Assembly (NCBI GenBank): GCA_041905785.1
Contig: JAYRKJ010000025.1
Span: forward strand, 4,776 to 68,775
Direction of reading: 5' to 3'
Source: Roseateles_B sp041905785
Lineage (GTDB): Bacteria > Pseudomonadota > Gammaproteobacteria > Burkholderiales > Burkholderiaceae_C
DNA length: 64,000 nucleotides
Part shown: piece after piece, positions 51,292 to 59,765 of the stretch
How positions within the stretch are numbered: the stretch's first letter is position 1
Layout: every line of letters begins with the position of its first letter
Notes under the pieces: generated by a model
Databases searched by the model: none
Told to the model about the DNA's origin: nothing
The model's input: the letters and a program-made list of their open reading frames with translations, nothing else
Position numbers and translations under genes: made by a program

Positions 51292-52845
51292 ATGTCCGAC
51301 TTGGTGTTTGCTGACGAACTTCCTGAGCAACTCCCTCAGGGACGCACCAAGGCCATCGACCCCTGGGTGGTGATGATCGTCGACGACGATCCCGCCGTTC
51401 ACCAGGTGACGCAGCTGGTCATGGCGGACTTCGAGTTCGCCGGCCGTCGCCTGCAGTTCCTGGACGCCTACAGCGCCACCGAGGCGCGCGAGCTGCTGCA
51501 GGCCCGCCAGGACATCGCCCTGGTGCTGCTGGACGTGGTGATGGAGTCCGAGCATGCCGGCCTGGACCTCGCCCGCCATATCCGCGAGGAGCTGGAGAAC
51601 CACCATGTGCGCATCGTGCTGCGCACCGGGCAGCCGGGCCAGGCGCCCGAAGAGCATGTCATCAAGACCTATGACATCAACGACTACAAGGAGAAGACCG
51701 AGCTCACCAAGCGCAAGCTGATCACGGTCTTCTACTCGGCGCTGCGCTCCTACCGCGACATCATGATCATCGATCAGTCGCGCCAGGCCCTGCGCCGCTC
51801 CATCGACGCCATCACCCGCATCTACGACAGCCAGAACCTGCGCCGTTTCGCGTCCGCCGTGCTGGAGCAGGTGGCCCATCTGCTGGGCTACGAGGCCCAG
51901 GGCCTCTGCGCCAGCCGCATCTCGGCCTACGCGGCCTCGCATATCGAGGGCAAGCTCAAGGTGCTGGCCGCAACCTCGGAGTATTCGAAGCTGCTGGTCG
52001 ACGAGGAGGTCGACAGCCTGCCGCAGGAAGTCAAGGCCTCGCTGGACCGGGCCCTGCGGGACCAGCAGAGCCATTTCGAAGACCTCTGCTTCGTCGGCTA
52101 CTACCGCACCAGCAGCGGCAACGAAAGCCTGCTGTACATGGTCTTCTCCGAACCGGTCGATGCCCAGGCCCGCGAGCTGCTGGAAATCTTTTGCGCCAAC
52201 GTGGCCATCACCTACGAAAGCCTGCTGCTGCGCGAGGAGATCGCCGACACCCAGCGGTCCACGGTCTACATCATCGGCGAGGCCGTCGAGAAGCGCTCCA
52301 AGGAGACCGGCGCGCACGTGCGCCGCGTCGGCGAGCTGGCCGCGCTGCTGGCCGAGCTGGTGGGCATGCGTGCGGCCGATGTGGAGTTCATGCGCCAGGC
52401 CGCGCCGCTGCATGACGTGGGCAAGATCGGCATCCCCGACCGTGTGCTGAACAAGCCGGGCAAGCTGGACGCTGAAGAATGGGAAGTCATGCAGACCCAC
52501 GCCCGCATCGGCTACGAACTGCTCAGCAAGTCCGACAAGCGCATCCTGCAGCTGGGCGCCATCATCGCGCACGAGCACCATGAGCGTTGGGACGGCCAGG
52601 GCTACCCGCGCGGCCTGGCCGGCGAGCAGATCCACGTGGCCGGCCGCATCGTGGCCCTGGTCGACGTCTTCGATGCCCTGCTCAGCGACCGCTGCTACAA
52701 GAAGGCCTGGACCTTCGACGAGACCTTGGCCTATGTGAAGGAACAGGCGGGCAGCCAGTTCGATCCCAAGCTGGTGGCACTGCTGCTGGATCATCTCGAC
52801 GAAGTCCGCGACATCTACCAGCGACTGCCGGACAAGGCGGCCTGA
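51292..52845 (+). CDS. Response regulator with DUF3369 and HD-GYP phosphodiesterase domains
   Basis: 517 residues from ATG 51292 (GGGAG upstream). Receiver domain with the DDD acidic triad (VMIVDDDPAVHQV) and phosphoacceptor region LVLLDVVMES; middle region RALRDQQSHFEDLCFVGYY fits DUF3369; C-terminal HD-GYP with HDVGKIGIPDRVL and HHERWDGQGYPRGL, all catalytic residues intact. Predicted to hydrolyse c-di-GMP when phosphorylated. It sits with the next kinase gene (4 bp apart) in the middle of cobalamin genes. Confidence 0.92.
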   Translation: MSDLVFADELPEQLPQGRTKAIDPWVVMIVDDDPAVHQVTQLVMADFEFAGRRLQFLDAYSATEARELLQARQDIALVLLDVVMESEHAGLDLARHIREELENHHVRIVLRTGQPGQAPEEHVIKTYDINDYKEKTELTKRKLITVFYSALRSYRDIMIIDQSRQALRRSIDAITRIYDSQNLRRFASAVLEQVAHLLGYEAQGLCASRISAYAASHIEGKLKVLAATSEYSKLLVDEEVDSLPQEVKASLDRALRDQQSHFEDLCFVGYYRTSSGNESLLYMVFSEPVDAQARELLEIFCANVAITYESLLLREEIADTQRSTVYIIGEAVEKRSKETGAHVRRVGELAALLAELVGMRAADVEFMRQAAPLHDVGKIGIPDRVLNKPGKLDAEEWEVMQTHARIGYELLSKSDKRILQLGAIIAHEHHERWDGQGYPRGLAGEQIHVAGRIVALVDVFDALLSDRCYKKAWTFDETLAYVKEQAGSQFDPKLVALLLDHLDEVRDIYQRLPDKAA

Positions 52846-52849
52846 ATCC

Positions 52850-54199
52850 ATGGACAAAGGAACGAGCGGCGGCCCGGGCGAGGTGGCTGGCGAGCACATG
52901 CCGGCCGGCTCCGGCACGGCGTCGGCCATCCTGGCCTTGCTGCGCGCCAGCAAGGATTTGCACGGTATCGCCTACTTCAGGGCCATCACGGCGGCCCTGG
53001 CTGTCCAGTTGGGTGCCAGCCATGTGATCCTGGGGCGGCTGGACCTGAACGGCGAACGCCGCCAGGTCGTGCTGCTGGCCTACCGGCGAGAGGACGACTG
53101 GGGCCCCGAGCTGGCCTATGAGCTGCCCGGCACGCCCAGCGAGCAGATCGCCGAAGGGCGCCTCTGCTACCACGCCAATGCGGTGCAACAGGCCTATCCG
53201 GCCGACATCCTGCTGGCCGAGCTGGGGGTGCAGAGCTACCTGGGTCTGCCGCTCCTGGACGATGAGGGCCGCGTCATCGGCCTGCTTTGCGTGCTGGACC
53301 GGCTGCCCATGAGCTGGGAGCGGCGGCTGTTCTCGCTGGAGCTGCTGCAGGCCGTCGCCGGACGCTGCAGCGCCGAGCTCCAGCCGCTGATCGCCAGGCT
53401 GCAAGAGCAGCAACTGCTGCGCGAGCACGGCGAGCGCGAGCTGCGCGCGACCGCGCGCATGATCGAGCAGGAGCGCATGGCCGCGCTGGGCAGCCTGGTG
53501 CCAGGCATGACGCATGACATCGCCTCGCCCATCGGCGTGGCCGTCACGGCCTGCTCCGGGCTGGATGAATTCGCCCAGCGGCTGCTGAAAAACCTGCAGG
53601 CCGGCAAGCTCAGCGCGAGCGAGGCCGCCGAGTTGGCCCAGCGCATCGCCGATGCCAGCCAGCTGGCCGGCGCCCATCTGCGCCGGGCCTCGGACCTGCT
53701 GTCCGGGTTCAAGACCTATGCCACCGATCAGGCACAGCAGAAGGTCGGCGCCTTCGACCTCGGCGACTACCTGCGCAACATCCTGCGCGTGCATGGCGCC
53801 CTGCTCAAGGGCGCCCGAGCCCGGCTGGAGCTGGACCTGCCCGAAGCCGCGCCGGTGGTGATGTGCGGCGGCCAGCTCTCGCAGTTGCTGGCCAAGCTGC
53901 TGCGCAACAGTTGCGCCCATGCCTTTGAAGGCATCGGCGACCGCCGCATCCAGCTCCGCGTGAAGCTGGAGGGCGAGTGGGTCCACCTGCACTACCGGGA
54001 CAATGGCCGCGGTCTGCCCCCTGCGCTGCGCGAGCAGTTGCTGCAGGGCTGGGGCACCGTGCAGGACCAGGGCCTGGGCCTGCATCTGGTGGCCCAGCTG
54101 TGCCAGATGATGAAGGGACGCATCCGGCTGGACCCGGACCCGCGGCCCGGCACGGGCTATATCATCGAGCTCCCCTTGAACACGCCCGGGCAGGATTGA
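52850..54199 (+). CDS. Sensor histidine kinase with GAF domain
   Basis: 449 residues, soluble: no membrane segment. N-terminal GAF domain (about residues 30-185; LGVQSYLGLPLLDDEGRVIGLL), a short coiled coil, the phosphoacceptor box in PGMTHDIASPIGVA, and an HATPase domain with N-box LLRNSCAHAFE, DNGRGLPPAL and GLGLHLVAQLC. Likely partner of the HD-GYP regulator immediately upstream; the signal is unknown and cytoplasmic. Confidence 0.9.
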   Translation: MDKGTSGGPGEVAGEHMPAGSGTASAILALLRASKDLHGIAYFRAITAALAVQLGASHVILGRLDLNGERRQVVLLAYRREDDWGPELAYELPGTPSEQIAEGRLCYHANAVQQAYPADILLAELGVQSYLGLPLLDDEGRVIGLLCVLDRLPMSWERRLFSLELLQAVAGRCSAELQPLIARLQEQQLLREHGERELRATARMIEQERMAALGSLVPGMTHDIASPIGVAVTACSGLDEFAQRLLKNLQAGKLSASEAAELAQRIADASQLAGAHLRRASDLLSGFKTYATDQAQQKVGAFDLGDYLRNILRVHGALLKGARARLELDLPEAAPVVMCGGQLSQLLAKLLRNSCAHAFEGIGDRRIQLRVKLEGEWVHLHYRDNGRGLPPALREQLLQGWGTVQDQGLGLHLVAQLCQMMKGRIRLDPDPRPGTGYIIELPLNTPGQD

Positions 54200-54251
54200 G
54201 CGCGCTGCGGTGACCGCCGCGCCATGACCTGCGACGCGCCACGCCTGACGC

Positions 54252-55103
54252 ATGCGCCGCCTGCTGCACGAAATCCGCCTCTTCTTCATCGCCCTGCAGT
54301 TCTTCACCCGGCTGCCGATTCCGGCCTGGGTGGGCTTCGAGCCGGCCTGGCTGCAGCAGTGCGCGCGCTACTTCCCGGCCGTCGGCGCGCTGGTGGGCCT
54401 GTTCAGCGCTGCGGCTTTCGGCCTCGCGATGGCCTTCTGGCCGCCCTGGGTCGCGGCCTTGCTGGCCATCGCGGCCAGCGTCTGGCTCACCGGCGGTTTT
54501 CATGAGGACGGCTGGGCCGACACCTGCGACGGACTGGGCGGCGCCGTGAGCCGCGAGAAGGCCTTGCTGATCATGAAAGACTCGCGCCTGGGCAGCTATG
54601 GTGCCCTGGGCCTGATTTTGATGCTGGGCCTCAAGGCCGGCGCCCTGGCCGCCCTGGCCGAACGATCACCGCTGCTGGCCGCAGCCCTGCTCGCCTGGGG
54701 CCATGCGGCCTCGCGCCTGGCGCCGCTGGTGCTGATGCGCAGCCTGCCCTATGCCGGCGATGCCGAGCATGCCAAGGCCAAGCCGCTGGCCACGCAGATC
54801 GGGCTCGGTCCGCTGGCCGCGGCGCTGCTGATGACGCTGCTGTGCTGCCTGCTGCTGGTCGTCCTGCCGCTGTTCTGCCTGCCGCGGTCGGGTGGGCCCG
54901 GGCCGCTGTCGGGCCTGGTCGTCCTGATCGGCCTGCAATGCGGGGCTGGCGCGCTGGGTCTGCTGTGGATGCAGCGCTGGCTCCGGCACCGGCTCGGTGG
55001 CTACACGGGCGACAACCTGGGCGCCAGCCAGCAGCTCAGCGAACTGCTGCTGCTGCTGGCCGCGCTGGCCGTGCTGCCCCATCTGGGCCTGTCCGGGCGC
55101 TGA
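54252..55103 (+). CDS. cobS: Adenosylcobinamide-GDP ribazoletransferase (cobalamin synthase)
   Basis: 283 residues, multi-pass membrane enzyme. FFIALQFFTRLPIP at the N-terminus, TGGFHEDGWADTCDGLGG with the metal-binding acidic motif, and MKDSRLGSYGALGL are diagnostic. Condenses adenosyl-GDP-cobinamide (CobU product) with alpha-ribazole phosphate (CobT product). Next gene starts 4 bp later. Confidence 0.96.
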   Translation: MRRLLHEIRLFFIALQFFTRLPIPAWVGFEPAWLQQCARYFPAVGALVGLFSAAAFGLAMAFWPPWVAALLAIAASVWLTGGFHEDGWADTCDGLGGAVSREKALLIMKDSRLGSYGALGLILMLGLKAGALAALAERSPLLAAALLAWGHAASRLAPLVLMRSLPYAGDAEHAKAKPLATQIGLGPLAAALLMTLLCCLLLVVLPLFCLPRSGGPGPLSGLVVLIGLQCGAGALGLLWMQRWLRHRLGGYTGDNLGASQQLSELLLLLAALAVLPHLGLSGR

Positions 55104-55107
55104 GCGC

Positions 55108-55644
55108 ATGCCCATTGGCTGCACCGTCTGGCGCCACCCTCGCCCCGAGGGGGTGAAGGGCCGCTGCATCGGCGCGCGCAGCGACGTGCCCGTGCACTGG
55201 CGCCGCGCCAAACGCCTGGCCCGTCGCATTCAGGCCCATGCACGGCGGCATCGGCTGCCGCATGAGGTCTGGACCTCGCCGCTGCGGCGCTGTGCGGACG
55301 TGGGACGCTGGCTGGCTCGCTGGGGCTGGCGGCATCGGCTGTGCGAGGACCTGAGGGAAATGGACTTCGGCGCCTGGGACGGCCGGCGCTGGTCCGACAT
55401 TCCCAAGGAAGACATCGACGCCTGGGTGGCGGACTTCCTCGGCTTTGCGCCCAAAGGCGGCGAGTCATTGGCAGCGCTGCTGGAGCGCGTCGCAGCCTGC
55501 GCGCTGCCCGCGAATGCGCTTGTCGTCAGCCACGGGGGATGGATGCTGGCGCGCCGGTGGCACCAGGCGCATCCCCAGCAGCCACCGTCAGCGGCCTGCT
55601 GGCCGCAGCCGCCCCGCTATGCCGAGGCCTGGCGGCTGGCCTGA
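55108..55644 (+). CDS. Histidine phosphatase, probable alpha-ribazole phosphatase
   Basis: 178 residues from ATG 55108. The phosphoglycerate-mutase-like motif appears as VWRHPRPEG, with the second-half catalytic elements EMDFGAWDGRRWSDIP and VVSHGGWML. Position after cobS supports the enzyme that removes the phosphate in the last step (CobC of Salmonella nomenclature, not to be confused with the aminotransferase above). Convergent with the ferredoxin gene, 13 bp apart. Confidence 0.85.
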   Translation: MPIGCTVWRHPRPEGVKGRCIGARSDVPVHWRRAKRLARRIQAHARRHRLPHEVWTSPLRRCADVGRWLARWGWRHRLCEDLREMDFGAWDGRRWSDIPKEDIDAWVADFLGFAPKGGESLAALLERVAACALPANALVVSHGGWMLARRWHQAHPQQPPSAACWPQPPRYAEAWRLA

Positions 55645-55657
55645 GCGCGCCGGCCGA

Positions 55658-55909
55658 TCAAGCCGCCTGCGTCAGCCGCAGGAACTTCTGCATCAGCGTC
55701 TCGCGGCTTTCGACATGCGCCGGATTGACCGGGATGCAGGCCACCGGGCACAGCTGCACGCACTGGGGCTCGTCGAAATGCCCCACGCATTCGGTGCACT
55801 TGGCCGGGTCGATCTGGTAGAACTCCTCGCCCATGGAGATGGCCTCGTTGGGGCATTCGGGCTCGCAGACGTCGCAGTTGATGCATTCGTCGGTGATCAT
55901 CAGTGCCAT
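55658..55909 (-). CDS. YfhL-type 2[4Fe-4S] ferredoxin
   Basis: 83 residues. CINCDVCEPECPNEAI and a second cluster set CTECVGHFDEPQCVQLCPVACI, the longer spacing typical of YfhL/Alvin ferredoxins of beta- and gammaproteobacteria. Ribosome site GGGAG 7 nt before the ATG. Its first seven codons (MALMITD) are also present 118 bp upstream, see the leader ORF. Normally directly downstream of coaD, as here. Confidence 0.93.
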   Translation of the reverse strand: MALMITDECINCDVCEPECPNEAISMGEEFYQIDPAKCTECVGHFDEPQCVQLCPVACIPVNPAHVESRETLMQKFLRLTQAA

Positions 55910-56027
55910 ATCAAAACTCCCAGCACCCGACGAATACGGCAGGCGCCTGCATGCGCCTGCCGCGCTCAGCGGGGCAAGGCACGCCTTGCCTGCATCCGCC
56001 TCGCGTGTCGGTGATCATCAGTGCCAT
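55889..56027. repeat. 21-bp direct repeats flanking a palindromic element at the ferredoxin start
   Basis: The repeats are 55889-55909 and 56007-56027 (minus strand begins ATGGCACTGATGATCACCGA). The 97 bp between contain GGCAGGCGC-CTGCAT-GCGCCTGCC and GGCAAGGC-AC-GCCTTGCC hairpins. The layout resembles insertion of a small palindromic element with target duplication. Confidence 0.8.
55911..56027 (-). CDS. 38-residue leader ORF made by duplication of the ferredoxin start
   Basis: Starts with the same MALMITD as the ferredoxin, preceded by GAGGAG 6 nt upstream just after the coaD stop, then runs through palindromic DNA and ends with TGA one base before the ferredoxin ATG. The arrangement would couple ferredoxin translation to this ORF. 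The peptide itself (after residue 7: TRGGCRQGVPCPAERG...) has no recognisable domain, so it may be only a translated remnant. Confidence 0.5.
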   Translation of the reverse strand: MALMITDTRGGCRQGVPCPAERGRRMQAPAVFVGCWEF

Positions 56028-56038
56028 GGCGCCACTCC

Positions 56039-56539
56039 TCAAGCCAGCTTGGACACCCGGTCTGCCAGGCGCGCACTGACCGAGGGGGAGACGAACTGCG
56101 AGACATCCCCGCCCAGCTTGGCGATCTCGCGCACAAAGGTGCCGGAGACGAACTGGTACTGGTCCGACGGGGTCAGGAACACCGTCTCGACGTCCGGCAT
56201 CAGCTTGCGGTTCATGCCGGCCATCTGGAACTCGTAGTCGAAGTCGCTGACCGCGCGCAGGCCGCGCACCACCACCTTGCCGCCATGCTGCAGCACGAAG
56301 TCGCGCAGCAGGCCGCGGAAGGCGATGACCTCCACATTCGGGTAGCGGGCCGCCACCTCGCGGGCGATCTCCAGGCGCTCGTCCGGTGAGAACAGCGTGT
56401 TCTTGTGATGGCCCGCGGCCACGGCCACGATCAGGCGTTCGAAAAGATGGCTGGCGCGGCGCATCAGGTCCTCATGGCCCAGGGTCATGGGATCGAAGGT
56501 GCCGGGATAGACGGCGGTCAGCACGGTGGCAGAGGTCAA
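56039..56539 (-). CDS. coaD: Pantetheine-phosphate adenylyltransferase
   Basis: 166 residues from a TTG start, supported by CAGGAG 6 nt upstream; no in-frame ATG precedes the conserved AVYPGTFDPMTLGHEDL. That motif (TxGH) binds ATP; GLRAVSDFDYEFQMAGMNR and SGTFVREIAKLGGD follow. Fourth step of coenzyme A synthesis. Confidence 0.95.
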   Translation of the reverse strand: MTSATVLTAVYPGTFDPMTLGHEDLMRRASHLFERLIVAVAAGHHKNTLFSPDERLEIAREVAARYPNVEVIAFRGLLRDFVLQHGGKVVVRGLRAVSDFDYEFQMAGMNRKLMPDVETVFLTPSDQYQFVSGTFVREIAKLGGDVSQFVSPSVSARLADRVSKLA

Positions 56540-56697
56540 TACAGGCTCCTGGCCGTCACGAAAGATTCGGGAGTACTGCGACAGGTGAAGGGTGGCAACG
56601 GCCTTCGGATTATCCCTCGGGCGGGGCCCGGCGCCGGCGGCAGGGTTTCACGCGCCGCGTGGCCTCGTGTCCGCGCAGGCTTGCCGACGCTGAGCTT

Positions 56698-57321
56698 TCA
56701 CGCCGCGACAGCGCGTCGGAACAGCGCATAGTGCACCGCACCGGCCTTGCCGCTGCGATGTGCTTGCAAGCCCAGCTCCGGCGTCGGCACCAGGGCTTCG
56801 GGCGACTCCACGTAGAGGTAGCCGCCCGGCACCACCAGGGGGGCGGCGGCGCGCAAGGCCGGCTCGAAGAGGCCGGCATCGAAGGGTGGATCCAGCATCA
56901 CCAGCTCGAAGCGACCCGGCGCACTGCGGGCCATCCAGGCCAGGGCATCCACAGCCTCGACTCGCAGGGTCTCGGCCTTCAGCCGCGCCTTGGAAGCATG
57001 GAGGCTGCGCGCCAGCTCGCCATCGCGCTCCAGCAGCAGCACCTCATCCGCGCCGCGCGAAGCAGCCTCGAAGCCCAGGGCGCCGCTGCCGGCAAACGCG
57101 TCGAGCACACGCCAGCCGCTCAAGTCCTGGCCCAGCCAGTTGAACAGAGTCTCGCGCACCCGATCCGGCGTCGGGCGCAGGCCCGGCTTGTGCGCCACCG
57201 GCAGCTTGGAGCGTTTCCACTGGCCGCCGATGATGCGGACCTCGGCCGGCGCCATGCGCGGCGCGCCTTGCGGCTTGACGCGCGACGCCTGCGCGGGTGC
57301 CGGGTTCGCGCGCGGCTTCAC
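56698..57321 (-). CDS. rsmD: 16S rRNA (guanine(966)-N2)-methyltransferase
   Basis: 207 residues from GTG 57321, which overlaps the hisF stop; ATG 57255 would give 185 residues and removes a basic, low-complexity N-terminus. RIIGGQWKRSKL, RPTPDRVRETLFNWL, LDAFAGSGALGFEAASRGA (SAM site) and VMLDPPFDAG (catalytic) identify RsmD. Usually next to coaD, as here (158-bp gap with no gene). Confidence 0.92.
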   Translation of the reverse strand: MKPRANPAPAQASRVKPQGAPRMAPAEVRIIGGQWKRSKLPVAHKPGLRPTPDRVRETLFNWLGQDLSGWRVLDAFAGSGALGFEAASRGADEVLLLERDGELARSLHASKARLKAETLRVEAVDALAWMARSAPGRFELVMLDPPFDAGLFEPALRAAAPLVVPGGYLYVESPEALVPTPELGLQAHRSGKAGAVHYALFRRAVAA

Positions 57322-58097
57322 AGGCGCACCTCGATGCCGCGCGACGCCATCAGCGCCTTCGCCTCGCCCACCGTGTGCTGGCCGTAGTGGAAGATGCTGG
57401 CCGCCAGCACCGCATCGGCGCCGCCGATCTGGATGCCCTCGACCAGGTGTTCGAGCGTGCCCACGCCGCCCGAGGCGATCACGGGAACGGGGACGGCATC
57501 GCTGACGGCACGCGTGAGCGGCAGGTCGAAGCCGATCTTGGTGCCGTCGCGGTCCATGCTGGTCAGGAGGATTTCGCCAGCGCCGAACTCGGCCATCTGG
57601 CGCGCCCACTGCAGGGCGTCCAGGCCCGTGTTCTTGCGACCGCCATGGGTGTAGACGTCCCAGCCCTCGCCGCGCGCGGCCAGCTCCTCGCCCTGGCGGC
57701 GCTTGGCATCGATGGCCACGACGATGCACTGGGCGCCGTACTTCTGCGAAGCCTCGCGGATCAGCTCTGGACGGGCCACCGCGGCCGAGTTGAAGCTGAC
57801 CTTGTCCGCCCCCGCGTTGAGCAGGCGCCGCACATCGGCCACCGCGCGCACGCCGCCGCCCACCGTCAGCGGGATGAACACCTGCGAGGCCACCGCCTCT
57901 ATGATGTGCAGGATCAGGTCGCGGCCGTCGCTGGTGGCGGTGATGTCCAGGAAGGTGAGCTCGTCGGCGCCCTGCTCGTTGTACCGGGCGGCGATTTCCA
58001 CCGGGTCGCCGGCATCGCGCAAGGCCTCGAAATTGACACCCTTCACCACGCGACCACCGGTCACGTCCAGGCAGGGAATGATGCGTTTGGCCAGCAT
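57318..58097 (-). CDS. hisF: Imidazole glycerol phosphate synthase subunit HisF
   Basis: 259 residues, TIM barrel cyclase. RIIPCLDVTGGRVVKG with the catalytic aspartate, VAIDAKRR with the second, and phosphate-binding VIASGGVGTLEH. Works with HisH encoded two genes upstream. Separated from hisA by 87 bp that contain a strong hairpin. Confidence 0.97.
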   Translation of the reverse strand: MLAKRIIPCLDVTGGRVVKGVNFEALRDAGDPVEIAARYNEQGADELTFLDITATSDGRDLILHIIEAVASQVFIPLTVGGGVRAVADVRRLLNAGADKVSFNSAAVARPELIREASQKYGAQCIVVAIDAKRRQGEELAARGEGWDVYTHGGRKNTGLDALQWARQMAEFGAGEILLTSMDRDGTKIGFDLPLTRAVSDAVPVPVIASGGVGTLEHLVEGIQIGGADAVLAASIFHYGQHTVGEAKALMASRGIEVRL

Positions 58098-58118
58098 GGT
58101 TTGGGTCTTTCAAGAACA

Positions 58119-58141
58119 AGGGCCGCTGCGCGAGCGGCCCT
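58119..58141. terminator. Hairpin between hisA and hisF
   Basis: Perfect 9-bp stem AGGGCCGCT/AGCGGCCCT with loop GCGCG. On the minus strand it is followed by TGTTCTTG, a poor T-run, so it may reduce rather than stop transcription into hisF. Confidence 0.55.
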
Positions 58142-58184
58142 GTGAGGGAAGCAGTTAGGGGGCTGAGCGTGCGTCCGCGGCGGC

Positions 58185-58934
58185 TCAGGCCTGGGATTCG
58201 GAGAGCTCGTCGGCGCGCTTCTGTGCCGCGGCCAGGTCCAGGTCACCGGTGTAGATGGCCCGGCCGCAGATCACGCCTTCCACGCCTTCGCTCTCGACGG
58301 CGCACAGGGCCTCGATGTCCCGCATATTGGAAAGGCCGCCGGACGCGATCACCGGAATGCTCAGCGCTTGCGCCAGCCTGACCGTGGCTTCGATGTTCAC
58401 GCCGCTGAGCATGCCGTCGCGGCCGATGTCGGTGTAGATCACGCCTTCGACGCCGTAGTCCTCGAACTTGCGGGCCAGGTCGATCACCTCGTGGCCGGTG
58501 AGCTTGCTCCAGCCATCCGTGGCGACCTTGCCGTCCTTGGCGTCCAGGCCCACGATGATGTGGCCGCCGAAGGCCGAGCAGGCGTCCTTCAGGAAGCCGG
58601 GGCTCTTCACGGCGGCCGTGCCGATGATCACGTAGGACAGGCCGTCGTCCAGGTAGCGCTCGATGGTGTCGAGGTCCCGGATGCCGCCGCCCAGCTGGAT
58701 GGGGATCTCGTCGCCCACCTCGCGGATGATGGCCTTGATCGCCGTCTCGTTGACGGGTTTGCCGGCGAAGGCGCCGTTGAGGTCCACCAGGTGCAGGCGT
58801 CTGGCGCCTGCATCGACCCAGCGCCGGGCCATGGCCGCAGGGTCGTCACCGAAGGTGGTGGAGGCGTTCATGTCGCCTTGTTGCAGGCGAACGCATTTGC
58901 CGTCTTTCAGGTCAATGGCGGGGATCAGCAGCAT
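58185..58934 (-). CDS. hisA: Phosphoribosylformimino-5-aminoimidazole carboxamide ribotide isomerase
   Basis: 249 residues. LIPAIDLKDGKCVRL (catalytic Asp), IQLGGGIRDLDTIERYL, IVGLDAKDGKVATDGW (second Asp) and VIASGGLSNMRD mark HisA. Fourth step of histidine synthesis. Confidence 0.97.
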   Translation of the reverse strand: MLLIPAIDLKDGKCVRLQQGDMNASTTFGDDPAAMARRWVDAGARRLHLVDLNGAFAGKPVNETAIKAIIREVGDEIPIQLGGGIRDLDTIERYLDDGLSYVIIGTAAVKSPGFLKDACSAFGGHIIVGLDAKDGKVATDGWSKLTGHEVIDLARKFEDYGVEGVIYTDIGRDGMLSGVNIEATVRLAQALSIPVIASGGLSNMRDIEALCAVESEGVEGVICGRAIYTGDLDLAAAQKRADELSESQA

Positions 58935-59030
58935 GGCCGAAGTGCAGGTGGTGGCGGAAGGGTTGAAGAGAAATTCAGGGGACGGAGAAAAGCGGCATTC
59001 ATGCGGGGGTGCGGGAGTCGGAGGACGTCC

Positions 59031-59765
59031 TCATGGCTGCCAGTGCAGGAAATTGCGATACAGGGCCAGGCCCAGCGCGGCGCTTTTCTCGGGATGGAAT
59101 TGGGTGGCAAAAATGTTATCCCGGGCCACGGCGCAGGTAAAGCGGTCGCCGTATTCAGTTTCGGCGGCACTGTGGCCCGGCTCCGACGGAACGGCGTAGT
59201 AGCTGTGCACGAAGTAGTACCAGGCTCCGTCCGGCACGCCGGCAAAGACCGGGTGCGGCCGGGTCTGGAACACGCGGTTCCAGCCCATCTGCGGCACCTT
59301 GAAGCGGCTGCCGTCCGGCTGCAGACGGCCTTCCAGCTGGAAACGCTGCACGCGCCCGGGAATCAGGCCCAGGCCCGGCGTGTCCTGCTCCTCGCTGTGA
59401 TCCAGCAGCATCTGCATGCCCACGCAGACGCCCATCATCGGCTTGCGCGCCGCGGCATCCAGCACCGCCTCCTGCAGGCCGGAGTCGCGCAGCTCGCGCA
59501 TGCAATCCCGCATGGCGCCCTGCCCTGGCAGCACGACGCGCTCGGCGGCGTACACGTCCTCGGGCTTCGAGGTGATCAGCACCGTCACACCCTGCCCTTC
59601 GGCGGCGTGGATCACCGCCTGCGAGACCGAGCGGAGGTTGCCCATGCCGTAATCGACAACAGCGACCGTTCTGGCCCCTCGCCTGGCCAGTGCCTGCGTC
59701 GATCCACCGTGGGGAAGCGGGCCGCCCTGGGGCAGCCCGGCGAGCGCTCCGACTGCGTCGCTCAT
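59031..59765 (-). CDS. hisH: Imidazole glycerol phosphate synthase subunit HisH, with N-terminal extension
   Basis: 244 residues if started at ATG 59765, which overlaps the hisB stop (TGATG). Class I glutaminase: GVCVGMQMLLDHSEE (nucleophile Cys), QFHPEKSAALG (His, Glu). The family normally begins at VAVVDYGMGNLRSV; here about 32 Gly/Ala/Pro-rich residues precede it (residues 2-32), encoded by palindromic DNA resembling the cobQ insertion. Later starts are poor, so the extension is probably translated. Confidence 0.95.
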   Translation of the reverse strand: MSDAVGALAGLPQGGPLPHGGSTQALARRGARTVAVVDYGMGNLRSVSQAVIHAAEGQGVTVLITSKPEDVYAAERVVLPGQGAMRDCMRELRDSGLQEAVLDAAARKPMMGVCVGMQMLLDHSEEQDTPGLGLIPGRVQRFQLEGRLQPDGSRFKVPQMGWNRVFQTRPHPVFAGVPDGAWYYFVHSYYAVPSEPGHSAAETEYGDRFTCAVARDNIFATQFHPEKSAALGLALYRNFLHWQP

